A DNA stretch of 64,000 bases from Carposina sasakii (Eukaryota > Arthropoda > Insecta > Lepidoptera > Carposinidae). Shown one piece after another: positions 21,290-33,345 of this stretch. The stretch lies in the NCBI GenBank assembly GCA_014607495.2, contig CP053152.1, positions 12,321,899 to 12,385,898 on the forward strand. The letters are read 5' to 3'. A program made the position numbers and the translations under genes. The first letter of the stretch is position 1, and every line of letters begins with the position of its first letter. The notes beneath the pieces were generated by a model. That model was given only the letters and a program-made list of their open reading frames with translations. It was not told where the DNA came from and made no database searches.

Positions 21290-21590
21290 AATTTATAAAA
21301 ACACTTCTCCATTAATATAATCCGTTAGGATATGGTTGATCGTTTCATCTTTAAACATTGTGCTGAGGGATTCAGCTTTGTTTGCCGAGATTTGGCTAGT
21401 GTATAGCTATCGGGATGAAAAATAACGTTGCCAATATGTAATTTAGAAAAGAGATGGTAAAATTCGTCATCCGAGTAATTTACTCGGTAGCTCAGTGATT
21501 AGAGCGGCTGGTACGGTTTGCAGTGGTCGTGGGTTCGATTCCCACTCGGGTGAAGAATTTTTTCCATTATTAATAATTTTATAATTAAGT
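21290..21590 (+). repeat. ~300 bp repeat with embedded tRNA-like module, copy 1
   Basis: Nearly colinear with the complement of 61530-61811: CACTTCTCCATTAATATAAT, ATGGTTGATCGTTTCATC, GCTATCGGGATGAAAAATAA, ATTCGTCATCCGAGTAATT, the tRNA-like module, then GAAGAATTTTTTCCATT. The same last phrase also occurs at 10648. Confidence 0.75.
21481..21553 (+). repeat. tRNA-like module (pol III A/B boxes)
   Basis: TAGCTCAGTGATTAGAGC gives a D-arm/A-box and GTGGGTTCGATTCCCAC a perfect T-arm/B-box; TACTCGG pairs with TCGGGTG by wobble. The anticodon arm is degenerate. It lies inside the longer repeat, so it is SINE-type rather than a decoding tRNA. Confidence 0.65.
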
Positions 21591-23397
21591 AATTCTGTTA
21601 AGAAATTCCCCTTTAATTTAATTTTGATAGATACCTACTTGCTAAATAGATAGGTACCATACAGGATATGACTTCCCATCGTGCTATGAAAGATATTAAT
21701 AGACTCGTAAAAGATATTAATGTACCTACATGAGGTGCTTTTCACTTAAACCTACCGATGAAAAGTTTGCTTCGCTTAGTTTAAAGACTGCGTGACCTTC
21801 ATAATCTTATCTTTTGATATCTATTAATTATCATATTAAATGCTTTACCCTGAATGGAAAAGTTTGTACCTATAGGACTCCACGATTCTTTGATCCAATC
21901 TACTTCAAATGCATAAACATAGCTCGAGGAGTTTCGGATAACACTAACATAGGTTTTCCCTCGGAACGGGACAAATTGAAAACTTTACATAGACAAAGTA
22001 AGTAAATGACAAAATTTAAAAGCACCTTCGATCGTTGAAAATTACGTATAAATTATAGGTACCTACTATGCAACATCGCAAGTACATACCTAAAGCATAG
22101 CTCTGTAATTTTAGAATATTAGAACGCACGAACAGTCGAAACGTAGTCGTAATAGATATTGGAAAACTGGCTGGGTCCGGAAAATCGCGAATGCGGCTTT
22201 CAGATTACCCCTAACTGCCCACTCATGTAGAATCCTAAACAGTAACGGAAGAAATAAAACAGCAGTAGCCGCGTAATTTACATTACAATGCTGTTTTAAA
22301 CATTTGTACATTCACCAAAAAACTTTCTAATCAAGAACATAATTAAAAACTGACATGACTAGTTCAGAATAGAGGTCAATAAATCTTAATAAAATTTCTT
22401 CGTCTACGGTTTATCTAAATATAATTAGGATCAGATGCCTACCTACCAATAATTAAATGAATTTTACAAAACAAAGAAAAATACACAACTTAATTACACC
22501 CGGATCTAAATCAAGAAAACCTTTTTATTTTACCCAAAAAGATTGCATTTAATGTTAATCTACTGTTTTTTCCAGATAAACATATAATAACAAAAAAATA
22601 TATATAATATATAAATATAATAGATAAGAGATATAAAGGAAATTAGGATTCGCAAGTAGCTACCAACTTTATAGTCCTTCTAGCTTTTTTATTCAGTGTA
22701 CAGAACATAACTGTTAATCATTCAATGAAGTTAACTCTTTTCACGCCACAAAAAAATACAAAGCTCTCACCAAATACTCGTACCACAAATAGTAGGTATT
22801 GTAATCTGTCTGTTAGTCTTATAACTAACGAACTACATTGAACTAAGCGAACTAAAACGTCTGGGATGCATTTACAAGTTACACGAAAGGGAATCATTAT
22901 AATATGCGTCAAGTGGAATGGTAAGATTGCAGCTGCCATATTAACTTCTAAAATATCTTATTTGCGAAATATAATGGAAAGATCTCAAGACTTCAAAGGC
23001 TGGCACAGTGATTGATCAGGGGAGTTATAATAAAAATGTAATGAAAACAGTAGGCTTTAAGAAAGCGGTGATGAATGGGTATCAGCTATGCAAACAGAGC
23101 GCACGCAATCTGTTACTGCTGTCTTAATGAAGCGGTTACTTGATATTGTAGAGAAAATTTGGTGTAGAGAAGGAGATGAATTCAATAATCGTATATCAAT
23201 ATCTACTTACCCAATGACCATAGTATTGTTATTGTGTCTAACATGTACTTTTATAATTTGATTGTATAGATGTATGTAAGTATCTATTTATGTATGTAAG
23301 TAAGTATATTTTATTTTTGTTTATTATAAAGTTACCTATCTTTAATTGTGTCTGTACACATTTATTACCTTTATAACTTATTGGTCTCACTTTGCTC
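21591..23397. other. Unassigned AT-rich DNA
   Basis: No exon, structural RNA or repeat pair recognised on either strand. Confidence 0.35.
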
Positions 23398-23522
23398 TCT
23401 GGTATGCTGGAAGAAATCTCTTGCAGAGTTAAGCACGCCTTTATATGCATTTCTTTTGTAAATTTCTCAGTATTTATTGTAATGTTTTGTGTACAATAAA
23501 GAATAAGAATAATACCTTGCTA
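23398..23522 (+). repeat. LINE 3' tail (CTGGAAGAAATCTCT), copy 2
   Basis: GCTGGAAGAAATCTCTTGC, TTAAGCACGCCTTTATA and the end TTTTGTGTACAATAAAGAAT align with 13728-13848. Confidence 0.6.
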
Positions 23523-24108
23523 CCTATTGTCAATTTTTGTTTACGTATTATTTTAAGTTACTTAAAGTGAGTATCTACCCCATTTAATTATTTCATCATT
23601 AAAGCATCAACCAAAATCAATACGTAGGTACCTAAATTAAATATACTGCAGTTTTAATAAATTAATTACATAACTTGTTCAGACCAACGTTTCATGCATA
23701 TCAATCAACCAATTTCCAAATGTTAATTTTTTTCGCAAGCATTTATAAATCAGTACACCACCAAGATATCATCAGAAGGTGATACAAACTATGAGCAGTG
23801 TAATGTTGATGTAAGTTCTGTGATGTAAACCATCAACTATAGGAAGTAGGATTATTTCCATTGTAGAAGCGAGATGTTGATATACTTCTTTTCGCTTCCA
23901 CACCCACAACATAACTCCGGTGCTTACCGGTACTCTTACTGTGTACGCAATCAAGCTGTGGAACTCACTTCCGCACTCCATAATATGACTCTTCGTCAAT
24001 AGGATTTTTTTTAATAGGATAAAAAACCATTACCTGTCTATAATATACTATAATTATATACATTATATTATTGTTTATTATATTTTGAAGAACTCATTAT
24101 GTGAATAT
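23523..24108. other. Unassigned AT-rich DNA
   Basis: Contains GTGCTTACCGG and CTGTGGAACTCACTTCCGC around 23920-23980 on the + strand. This resembles non-LTR reverse-transcriptase C-terminal codons on the - strand (WNSL-like), but it is too short to call. Confidence 0.3.
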
Positions 24109-24472
24109 ACAGAGTTTTATTTCGTTGCTACCCTTAACGAAGGGTACGTACTCTATACATCAAATAATGTAAGTTTATGCCAAAAAATGCTGGGAAACGA
24201 TGAAATTTTTTTTATTTTTTATTACTTGATTGGGCGAAATTTATAGTGTCCAATATTTATACTAGTTATATGATAGACAGATATTAATTATATCTCGTAA
24301 AAAAATCTTGCTACGCGCATTTATGCAGAAAAACGCAGTCTATTTACTCAACTTTGGACCCTAATATCTTGCCCAGACACTTCCCCAGGTATGCTTCCAT
24401 GGAGAAAAATGACCGTGATGATGAGGAGATTCCGTAGTTTTCGGGAACGTGGACGACCAAAAATCACCTTGT
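24109..24472 (-). repeat. ACAGGGTGATTTTTGG element, copy 2
   Basis: Reverse-orientation copy of 9641-10032. The - strand begins ACAAGGTGATTTTTGGTCGTC and ends AACGAAATAAAACTCTGT. Confidence 0.7.
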
Positions 24473-24669
24473 ATATTAGATTAGTATTAGATAAGTAATG
24501 TATAAGTTTATTTATAGATATGTAAGTATTTTATATTTTAGTATACATATATGTATTTATATTTTTATTTTGTTAAGTACATAACTAGATAGTATATTTA
24601 TTTTATATTAATTTAAATTTTTAATATGTGTGCACATGTGATTTGCCTTATTTATTATTTAAATTACAC

Positions 24670-24815
24670 TGCCCCTTTTGGTTTTCTGGAAGATAAACAC
24701 GTCACTGTCTGGATTAAATCTCTTTTAGAGATAAACTCGCATTTGTACATTTTCTTTTATAATAACTGTGTTTTGCTAATTTTGTGTGTGTACAATAAAT
24801 AATACTTATAGAATA
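24670..24815 (+). repeat. LINE 3' tail (CTGGAAGAAATCTCT), copy 3
   Basis: Diverged copy: TTTCTGGAAGATAAACACG, AAATCTCTTTTAGAGATAAA, then GTGTGTACAATAAATAATAC and a TAGAATAGATAGA end. Confidence 0.5.
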
Positions 24816-26950
24816 GATAGAATCTCAGGTTGTAGCGCGCCACCTATCTGACAGCGAGCGCGTTCGCGAGCGGCCTGCTCGCGTAGTCCGTTGCCCCGCT
24901 CGCTACCGCTAGGAGCTGTCTTGCATTTATGTTATATTTTACTTAATTTGTATGTATTGTTTGGTTCAGTCAATTTAATATAACTCCTACGTTAAACCCA
25001 GTGTTTCTTTTGCTGAAGAAGGTTCATGCCCATCCGAACCGAAGCATACCATCTCGCTTCCCACAAGGTTTATTTTGACCATCATCGTCAGACAACTTAT
25101 AGGTCTATCCAGACGTGGTCCAAGAGTTCTTAGGTAGGTACGCCATTTTTCTTGGACCATCATGACACAATATTTACTTATTTAATACTATCTACTAAGA
25201 AAATTCATTGAAACAAAATTAAATGAAATTTCTAGTGGTAATACTTAAGGAGGTAAGTAAGGACTTCGTTAAATATTTAATATTTAATGCACCTAGCATC
25301 TGCTTGGATCTGGCTTCTCGTAACGACTGTAGTGTCTTGTGTTCATGATCATGAGTCGGCAGATCCGAGGGTCAGCGGAGGGTGTAGGGCCCGATGGTGG
25401 GCGACCCCTCAATGGAGAAGTAAGGACTTATCTATTTATCTATTAAGTAAGATCTTTTTGTAAGTCTATTCAATTAAAAAACAATTTCATGTTTACCTAC
25501 TTCCATACTTCTTATTTTCATTCCATTTTCCACAAGACATATATTACATCTCATTTCAATTGTTACGAAAATAATTAACGAGTGACGATTTCAACATGTC
25601 CCAATTTATTTCAGCAGCGGTAATTATGCTCCTGGTAACACACAGAAAATAATTACGTAAATTGCGCGCGAGTTTAATAAAAAAGTTGGTTAAAAGATAT
25701 TTTAATTGTATATGTTTTTTATTTACAATCATATCACGATTAAAACTAGTCCTTCCACCTAATTCTTAATCTAGAGTGTCTTGGAAAGAGAGACTTTGCA
25801 CGATAAACAAAAATGGTATCTAAGAATTCCAGAAAATTCTAGTAGTAATAATAAACAAATAAATATTCAGATGCTTCACATCACATTAACCTGGTCCCAC
25901 ACTAAGATCCCTAAGATCTTGTGTCGTATGTACTAAGCAACGGTACATAGATAAGTATATACCTACTTATGTATACTGAAAAAATATTTCGCACTTATGA
26001 TGTAAGTGAAAACATACAAAGTAAATGCTAAATCGCTAAGAGAAAATAGGAAAATCCTTAACATAGGTCCTGTCCTCCATCAGGCATTTTATGAGGGGTT
26101 GGCTCTACATTCCGCGCTTTTATATGCCGCTTTGGATCGTAGGAAAGGAAAAAAATCCGATTTCTACACGATAGACGCATGTCAAGCGAGTGGGTACCCT
26201 TTTTTTATTATTTTTCTAGACAACCTGTGTTCATGTCTGACCCCATGTTTCTAAATAGAATATTTTCCTTTTATTTAGAAATATACAATTTATTACTTTA
26301 GTGAGCAAAGGTCTCCCTACACTTGACCAATCTCCGCGATCTTTTGCTATCTCCTGGCGTTCCGGAAAGTACTTTTCCAGGTCCTCACACCATCTCTTCC
26401 TAGGCCTACCACAAGAAAAACTTATGAGTCATTTGTTTTCTTAAGTAACTGTAAAATACAACAGATTTCCTCATTTTATTAATCTACTGTGAGCCTTGAA
26501 AGGAAACACCAGTAGGTAAGTATTTTTCAGTGCAAATCCGACCGGGAATGCCTGAAAATGTTTGCAGTGACATTATTTCGTGCTTCGGTAGACAGCATAA
26601 TTTGAGTTGGTCACATCACAATACGTATGGAAATGGAAACCTACTGTATACTACATACACCTGAATCTACATCTCTCTTTCCGAATGTCAAAATGGTTGG
26701 GTGAATTTTTTTTTTAATATACCCTGGAGGTGACGCAGTAATAGAGTCCCAGAGAGCAAAACTGCCAAAGTGCTTAATGTCTTGTATACTGGTCTATCTA
26801 ACATAACTATATTAACTATGCAAGTCAACACGAACATCTACTACAGTTTATTTAAGAGAATAATTCCCATGCTAGATTTTAGAACTAACATTTTTTGTTA
26901 GCAGTTTATATAAGAATACACTGAGCAACTGACGCCACCGTTCAAAGTAT
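24816..26950. other. Intergenic DNA with one small repeat
   Basis: GC-rich patch 24832-24920 (GAGCGCGTTCGCGAGCGG) and the short repeat at 25348-25425. An 82-codon open frame at 26006-26254 has no recognisable motif and no splice context, so it is not called. Confidence 0.35.
25348..25425 (+). repeat. Short GATCCGAGGGTCAGCGG repeat, copy 2
   Basis: CATGATCATGAGTCGGCAGA then TCCGAGGGTCAGCGGAGGGT and GTAGGGCCCGATGGTGGGCG. The head (GATCATGATCATGAG) also occurs at 42241 with GGTAGGGCCCGATTG. Confidence 0.6.
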
Positions 26951-26993
26951 ATGTGTTTGTGTGTGTGTGTGTGTATGTGTGTGTGTGTGTGTG
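26951..26993 (+). repeat. (GT)n microsatellite
   Basis: About 21 GT units with two interruptions (TTGT, TATG). Confidence 0.95.
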
Positions 26994-27011
26994 AAACGCA
27001 CCGATGCGGTG

Positions 27012-27068
27012 GTTTATATGCAAATAGTCGTCTTTATTAGTAATAAAGACGACTATTTGCATATAAAC
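27012..27068. repeat. Perfect 28 bp palindrome with 1-nt loop
   Basis: Arm 27012-27039 (GTTTATATGCAAATAGTCG...) is the exact complement of 27041-27068, with only G27040 between them. Confidence 0.95.
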
Positions 27069-27081
27069 TATAATATATAAT

Positions 27082-27108
27082 ATAATGGTAATAAATTATT
27101 ACCATTAT
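27082..27108. repeat. Perfect 13 bp palindrome with 1-nt loop
   Basis: ATAATGGTAATAA at 27082-27094 and TTATTACCATTAT at 27096-27108, with A27095 between; only 13 bp after the preceding palindrome. Confidence 0.95.
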
Positions 27109-30100
27109 GTTGTATTGAAACAAATCAGCAACACACTAGCTAACTCAACTAGCATTCCGAAACCGACTCACAGTCGAATCGAATTCGCCTGACGACTGAG
27201 ATTAGGCGAACTAGATGCTAACTGCGTAATGTAGTTAGAACTGAAAGTTTCACCTGTGCTGAGTGAACCAGTTTTAATGAATGAATTTAATATACCTACG
27301 TATTCCAATGCATTTCAGATTGTTATCAATATTAATATGATACCTATCTTATATTCATTATCACAGTTAATAACTCTTGGCATCAGCACCAGAGTGTGAT
27401 CTGTTTATGAGTGCATGGCCGTCTGTGAGTCGTGAGTGTCTGAGATACTGTGAGATGGTGAATAAGTGAGCATGAGTGCATATTTTTTATCTGATATTTT
27501 AATGCACATTATAATTGTTAAAGTTATCATAATATCTACATTTCAAGGCGCATTGGCGCAAGCTGTAATGCTTTGTAATATGGTTGTTGTTATAAATATA
27601 TTAATAAATAAAATAGTAGAGTAGAAATAACTTTATTACGTGGTATAAAAGGGACGGACTAATAACAAATAGTTTCTTCAGTAGTAAGCTCACTATTAGT
27701 CAAAATATGTTAAAATAACTATAAATACAAATACATTTTACTATAGCTTAACAGACGTTTTTAAACTAATAGTAGGTAAACTTAATTACTGATCAAACAA
27801 GATTCCGAGATTTTTACACAGGACAGATTTTTATTGCTAAGAACGAGAGCAAATAAAAGAAATTAATGATCTGAAGTTAAATAAAATAAACACAATGTTA
27901 ATGGCATAGACCTTAGCCTTGCCGAGAAAAAAATAATTTCAAATGCGTCCGAATCCGAACATATTTGTTTTCGCCAATCCGAAGCGGATGATTTATTTCG
28001 AGCTATTTCACAATTTTCACGACTCTTTGGCGTCTATGTAATGTTTGAATTGCTGGAATAACTCGGAAAGGCCCCGAAATCGAAATGGAAATAGGATGTT
28101 AGTAATTGAAATCGGTTCTTTGACTGCATTCCGTGTCGCGAATGTTTAACATTAGAGATGTGTATTTAGCCGGCAGCTTTGACTTGTCTGTTTGCGTTAT
28201 GAGCTCTATATTTTAATGACAGATCTATTTTGTAGAACGGAGACGTTAGAAGTGCAGAAAGTTCATTGAATCTGTGTGTCGTGGATAAAATATCGGACTA
28301 TAGTGATGTGCTCCTGACTTTATAACATAACGTAAACTTATATTGAAATTTGTGAAAAATTTAAAGTTGCAGCTAATAATAATGTAATTTTGGGAACAAA
28401 ATACGTTATATGTATTAAGCTCGTCCTTTTACAAAAATTTGTAATACTATAAAGAATTTTATCTATCTACGTAGAGTAAAAGGTAAAATGATTACCTGTA
28501 GGTACACAAAACACTGAGGTAATTATAAAATACGACCCTTTTTGGTAAAAATAAAGGTATAAACAATATTTGCATGTTAATATTAGCATACAACTGAAGA
28601 ATTTTCGCGCAAATAAGTACATTGTAATGGTAATAAAGAAGCCTTTATTCTACCGGACATTAGCCGGCCTCTTGCAAGGACGCCCATAAATTTGGATGTG
28701 TGAAAAGGTTGAAAATACGAAGCATTCTCGGTAAAATGGAGTAATATTCTTGTACATAATATATATATACATACTTTCATATTATGAAGTGATTTTTTTT
28801 CGACTCTCTCTTGGTATTTTTGTCTACGTTTAGTTTTTCCATTCAGTTTTACTTAAGTAAATACAGATATTACTAAAATGTATTTTTTTATTTCAACAAC
28901 TACTACAATCCGAGATACAATATGAGAAAACTGATTGAAAAGAATACTTACTTACCAAAAAGTTAAAATAGCCAGAAAAACTATGTTATTTACATACTAA
29001 GCAGGACTTATTACGGCCAACCCTCTTTAAAGCTTTTGCAATTCCAAACCAATTAATGACCGGTCCATTGGCTAACCGCAGCCCCGCCAGAGGGAGCCAC
29101 CTAATGTGGTCGCTTGTGACTACTGATTGTCTGTTGCTGATTTACATAGCCAATAAATGGCATAACCACATAAGTGAACCACTCGACCAAGTATTAGCCT
29201 TAAAAATTGTGAAGATTGCAGAACTCTAATAACACAACTATAGTGCTAACTCCATAAATAATAAGGACAGGAAGATGATGATGATTGCCGTAACCTAATA
29301 AGTTCCCGTACCGTACAAGCTTTAGGTATCGTCTACACTGTCCGAAGTTTGGTGAAACTTAAGATTACTCGTAGCTACAGCTTTTCCAACAATATTACTT
29401 TTAGTAAACGAGTAGTACGAGTACTATCAGTTGTACTACCCTATTGGGATTGGATTATGGGACCAGCATCTAGTCGTCAGAACCTCGTTTGTTGGTTGGT
29501 GAAGGTGGCTTGGCGGCGTGTAAATTTACCTACATAATATAAAATAATATCATCAATTATATACCTATAAAACTTTATTGTAAGCCGACTATTATAAAAG
29601 GCTAAGCACATAATTTGGGCTCGCCACAGCAAACAGTAAATGTAAATGGCGACTTCCAACGAATGTCCCTTTCGATAGTTCTTCAAATATTTGTTGATAA
29701 GATTCTCCCTGGCCACTCGAGTACATCTTCAAATAAGTAGAGGGGAATAATTTTATTTTCACAACTTTCTATCAACTAGTAGTTGAGAGGAGAGACCAGA
29801 AATATGGTTATTTTTAGGAGTCTTTATTTTCATTTGATGACAAATCTTGTCTGACTATGAAATATCAGATGGTAATATGTAGATTATACTTATAATAGAG
29901 AGTAAGTATATTCTTTGTATTAAGGTATTAAGTATAGAAACCGATAGGTACCGTTAATATCCTCCAGAAAATTAATACAACACAAACGTCTCAAAACCAG
30001 CAAAATGGTTGTTACAAACTTTTAAAATATATACCTTGAAAACAAACAAACACCTTAGAAACAAACAGCGTACGAATCGATTAATCTTAAATTTTGTGGG

Positions 30101-30517
30101 AACTTGTAACACATGTTTAAGACACAAACTGTGTAAGAAAATTACATGTTGTTAATTTAAATCGGAGACCTTAAGGCGAGGTAATATTGCTAGAAAAAGA
30201 AAAGTTCTAGAAAAAGAAAATTTCTTGACTGCATTCGTTGCCCTGCGTGTTTTAGTTAGCTCATGCCTTGTTTCCTTTATCATTTGAAATACTATGCGTG
30301 TTTCCATGGAAGAACATTTTGCCATGTTATTTTCAGTCAAAAGTAAGTATAAATGACTATAGTAGTAAGGACCAAATTCACTATATTATTCAAAAGTATA
30401 GCACAGTTAAACACAGTTTTCAACGTACTTATAGATACCTAACTTTCTTATTCTTTATTGCACATACACAAAAAATATTACATACTTACAAGATAAAAGA
30501 AGAGATGCATGCTATAT
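27109..30517. other. Unassigned AT-rich intergenic DNA
   Basis: 3.4 kb in which I recognise no exon, RNA gene or repeat pair. Confidence 0.35.
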
Positions 30518-30780
30518 ACAGAGTGTAACAGAAAGGGTATGTTAAGCGAAACGCTATGTAAATAGCCCACTATAGAGAACCTATTTCCAAAATTTGAGAT
30601 TCGAAATCACAATTGTATTTTTTAATATTGTATGAAAATTCCTGAGATATTTCAAAATTCTCCATACTATCGGGAAAAATAAACATGTGATTTCGGGTCT
30701 CAAATTTTGTGGATAGGTTCTCTGCAGTGGGCTATTTACATAGCTTTTCGCTTAACATACCCTTTTTGTTACACCCTGTA
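30518..30780. repeat. ACAGGGTGTAAC MITE, copy 2
   Basis: Starts ACAGAGTGTAACAGAAAGGG and ends CCCTTTTTGTTACACCCTGT. It is flanked by TAT/TA and shares GTTAAGCGAAA, AATAGCCCACTATAGAGAAC and GGATAGGTTCTCTGCAGTGG with the copy at 5541-5790. Confidence 0.78.
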
Positions 30781-31660
30781 TAACTATGCTAAATAGAAAC
30801 TTTAGTGAATAACTTTCTAACTTTATAGAACAAGCATGGTTATGATTTAACCTTCTTAGCAACATTTAGTTATGGCAACCCCAACAACCTGTGTAAATAA
30901 ACTCCACAATAGTTAAAAACAAACAGCAGAGGATTTAATATAACTTTCCTGAAACTAAAACACGTTTTTGTAAACGCAATAATGTACAAAGTGGTTAAAT
31001 TAAAAATACATTGTAAAAATAACATACGCTTGTCTGCCAGAATGGAAAATATTAAACTTAACATTTTGGAAGCATAAAATGTTTATTGCAAGCCGGTCAA
31101 GTGCGTGTTGAGCGCCTCGTAGTGTTTGTTTTCTACGTTTTGAAAATGTTATTTCGGTTAAATGATAGTTGTTATTCTGTCATGTTTGCCTACGAGTACA
31201 TCAGTTGCATGCAGAATTAGAAATACTTACATCAGGAAACAGTGTCAAGCTATTTCCAAGATTTATCTACCCATGTTTTATCTTCTGACATCATGGTACG
31301 TATCCATAACAATTATTAGTAAAGCGACCGATAAAGAGTAAGTATATTCGTTGCTCGATATAATGTCATCCATGACAGGGCCGCCGAATAGGTAGAGCTC
31401 AGTAGCTAATAATTTTCTTCTTCAAATTTTCTTAAATTTTATTGACAAACTTCAGTCTACTTTTTGCTCATGTTAGCGTAAAATTGGGGTGTTCTCATTA
31501 CCCTCGTACCATTTGCTCCGTCCACTCGGTTGCCCTTCGAGGGCATTATATCACGGCAAATTATCTAAGTGTCCGAAATGAAAATATGATTTTGTTTTAC
31601 AGAATTTCATTCTGGTGAAACTGTGAAATTACTTCTTAATTGTTTAATACTCGTATTATT
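30781..31660. other. Unassigned AT-rich DNA
   Basis: Nothing recognised. Confidence 0.35.
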
Positions 31661-32240
31661 GGAACGAAGTTCCTTACGGCAGGCTTGGAGAAGATAGGGA
31701 TTTTGCTGCGCGACCGATCTGAAAAAAAAATGTGATAGTAAAACCGTAAGAAAAAGTGCGTGGAATAAAACCGTTAAATGAGACGTGCGCAAGCGCGACA
31801 GTCGTATACACAAGCGAGTAGTGTATAATACCTTTCTCTTTCTCCCTCTTTCTTTTCGTTCTGTCATCCCTTCTCTCTCTATTACTACTTCACCCCGCCA
31901 ATGCATAGTATATACTCATGAATTCATGGACAAGCACGTGGCGAATACTCACATTATAGATACATTTTACTCGTGAGTAGCCAGTAAATTTTATGTTGTC
32001 AAACAAAAATAAAGAGACATATTTTGTTATTTTAGTTGATAATTTGAATTACGATTTTTTTTTATTTTACGTAATTTATTATTTCCTAAAATACTGAATT
32101 TCCTAACTACTTTCCTGTACTTAAATAAAAACTAATCAGCAAAATTTAAGAGAAAAAACAAGAAAACCTACATAAAATTGAGCACGATTTTTCTTTTGCA
32201 AATTGTGTCGATTCTACATTAGCCGAAGGAACTTCGTTCC
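31661..32240. repeat. Possible non-autonomous element with GGAACGAAGTTCC ends
   Basis: GGAACGAAGTTCCTTACGG at 31661 is mirrored by CCGAAGGAACTTCGTTCC ending at 32240 (16 of 18 positions). The interior has a CT-rich stretch at 31829-31875. No protein; the two ends are the only support. Confidence 0.35.
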
Positions 32241-32848
32241 TACCTGTTGTCCCACGACACCACACTATTTTTGATAACAGGATTGGTTGATTTTGGTTCT
32301 CATTTTCCTTTTAATAATTCTTCACTCTACGATCTCCTCTAATCTTCGCAAGGGATATATGTATAGGTGCATGCCAAAATTTTGCTTCCGTCCTACGCTC
32401 AGTAGTTTTAACTGTGTGTTGTCTGTCATTCATTTTATAAAAAAGAAAGAAAGTACAAGATCATTCATAGCAAATCGCATAAGATTGACTTTTCTAACCC
32501 GAGGATAGGTTTGTTCTTCACTCGACTTGATACCTTATAAATTAAGTAGTAAGTTCCTCATCACCCCTTTTCTCTAATCATAGCAGCCGAGATTTGCAGT
32601 ACCTAATCTCAAAATTAATGAAGGCTTACGTAGAAAATTTAAAGTAAACATTAACTTTCCTTATCTTCTCGCAAGTCTTATTAGTGAGTAGATAAGTAAT
32701 GCCTTAGACAGTGCAGAGGATAAGCCAATAAGGTCGTATTTTGGTCGTTGTTGAACGACGCTGCATCAGTCACCAATATTCATATATTATGTTGGTAGGT
32801 ACATTACCAACAACAGATACTTACATTTTACCAATACATAAATATATA
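32241..32848. other. Unassigned DNA upstream of the LTR element
   Basis: Nothing recognised; ends in the TATATA target of the retrotransposon. Confidence 0.4.
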
Positions 32849-33345
32849 TGTCGTAATTAACGGCACCCTCGTTGTAGATTTAAAGTTCTGTATGCGCCCA
32901 TCTACATTATGATTGTAACCTTATTTTAAAGTAACTTTAAAGTACTCGTATTTCCGTCATTGATTTTGTTCATTTTTTATTAAATTGTAATAAATTCAAC
33001 GCCATCTGTTTGTTGTGTTTGGAAACGCCAAGCGTCAAGCTTGGGTGCGGTCGAAGCAGAACTAGCGATGACAGGTAGGATTCAAAAGTGGGGGAACGAG
33101 AGTATAAAAGTGAAAGGAACGGAATGGAGGGGACATTCTTGTTTGAACATTCAGACTGTACGCTAGTTCTGCCTCGAACACACCGCGTTTCCATTTTACC
33201 TCGCTATCATAAATTATTGTAACTATTGTGATTTGTAAGTGCAATTAAAATTTAAATTATTTGTTAATCAAATAACTGCGTCTTATTTCGAAACTTTAAT
33301 ATGCTCGACCAACATCACGATGAAATCTCAGAGGAAGACCCGACA
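32849..33345 (+). repeat. 5' LTR (497 bp)
   Basis: Begins TG and ends CA. Contains AATAAA at 32989 and a TATAAAAG box at 33103. The last 45 bp are the first 15 codons of gag-pol (ATG at 33301). Confidence 0.93.
33103..33110 (+). promoter_or_regulatory. TATA box of the 5' LTR
   Basis: TATAAAAG about 25-50 bp upstream of plausible starts in ACATTC (33133) or TCAGACTG (33151). Identical box in the 3' LTR at 38294. Confidence 0.5.

Noticed and set aside
21481..21553. Functional tRNA gene
   Set aside because: A- and B-boxes and T-arm are good, but the anticodon arm does not pair and the same module sits inside a dispersed repeat at 61553-61622 and, diverged, at 13637-13708. Treated as SINE-type sequence.
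26006..26254. 82-codon open frame as a gene
   Set aside because: No motif, no neighbouring exon, and within the length expected by chance in AT-rich DNA of this size.
31607..31906. 99-codon - strand frame (Arg/Lys/Glu-rich start)
   Set aside because: Coding potential comes from a CT-rich stretch; no homology recognised and it sits in a possible transposon with GGAACGAAGTTCC ends.
32970..33244. 74- and 60-codon - strand frames repeated at 38161-38435
   Set aside because: Identical pairs only because they lie in the two LTRs; antisense chance frames.
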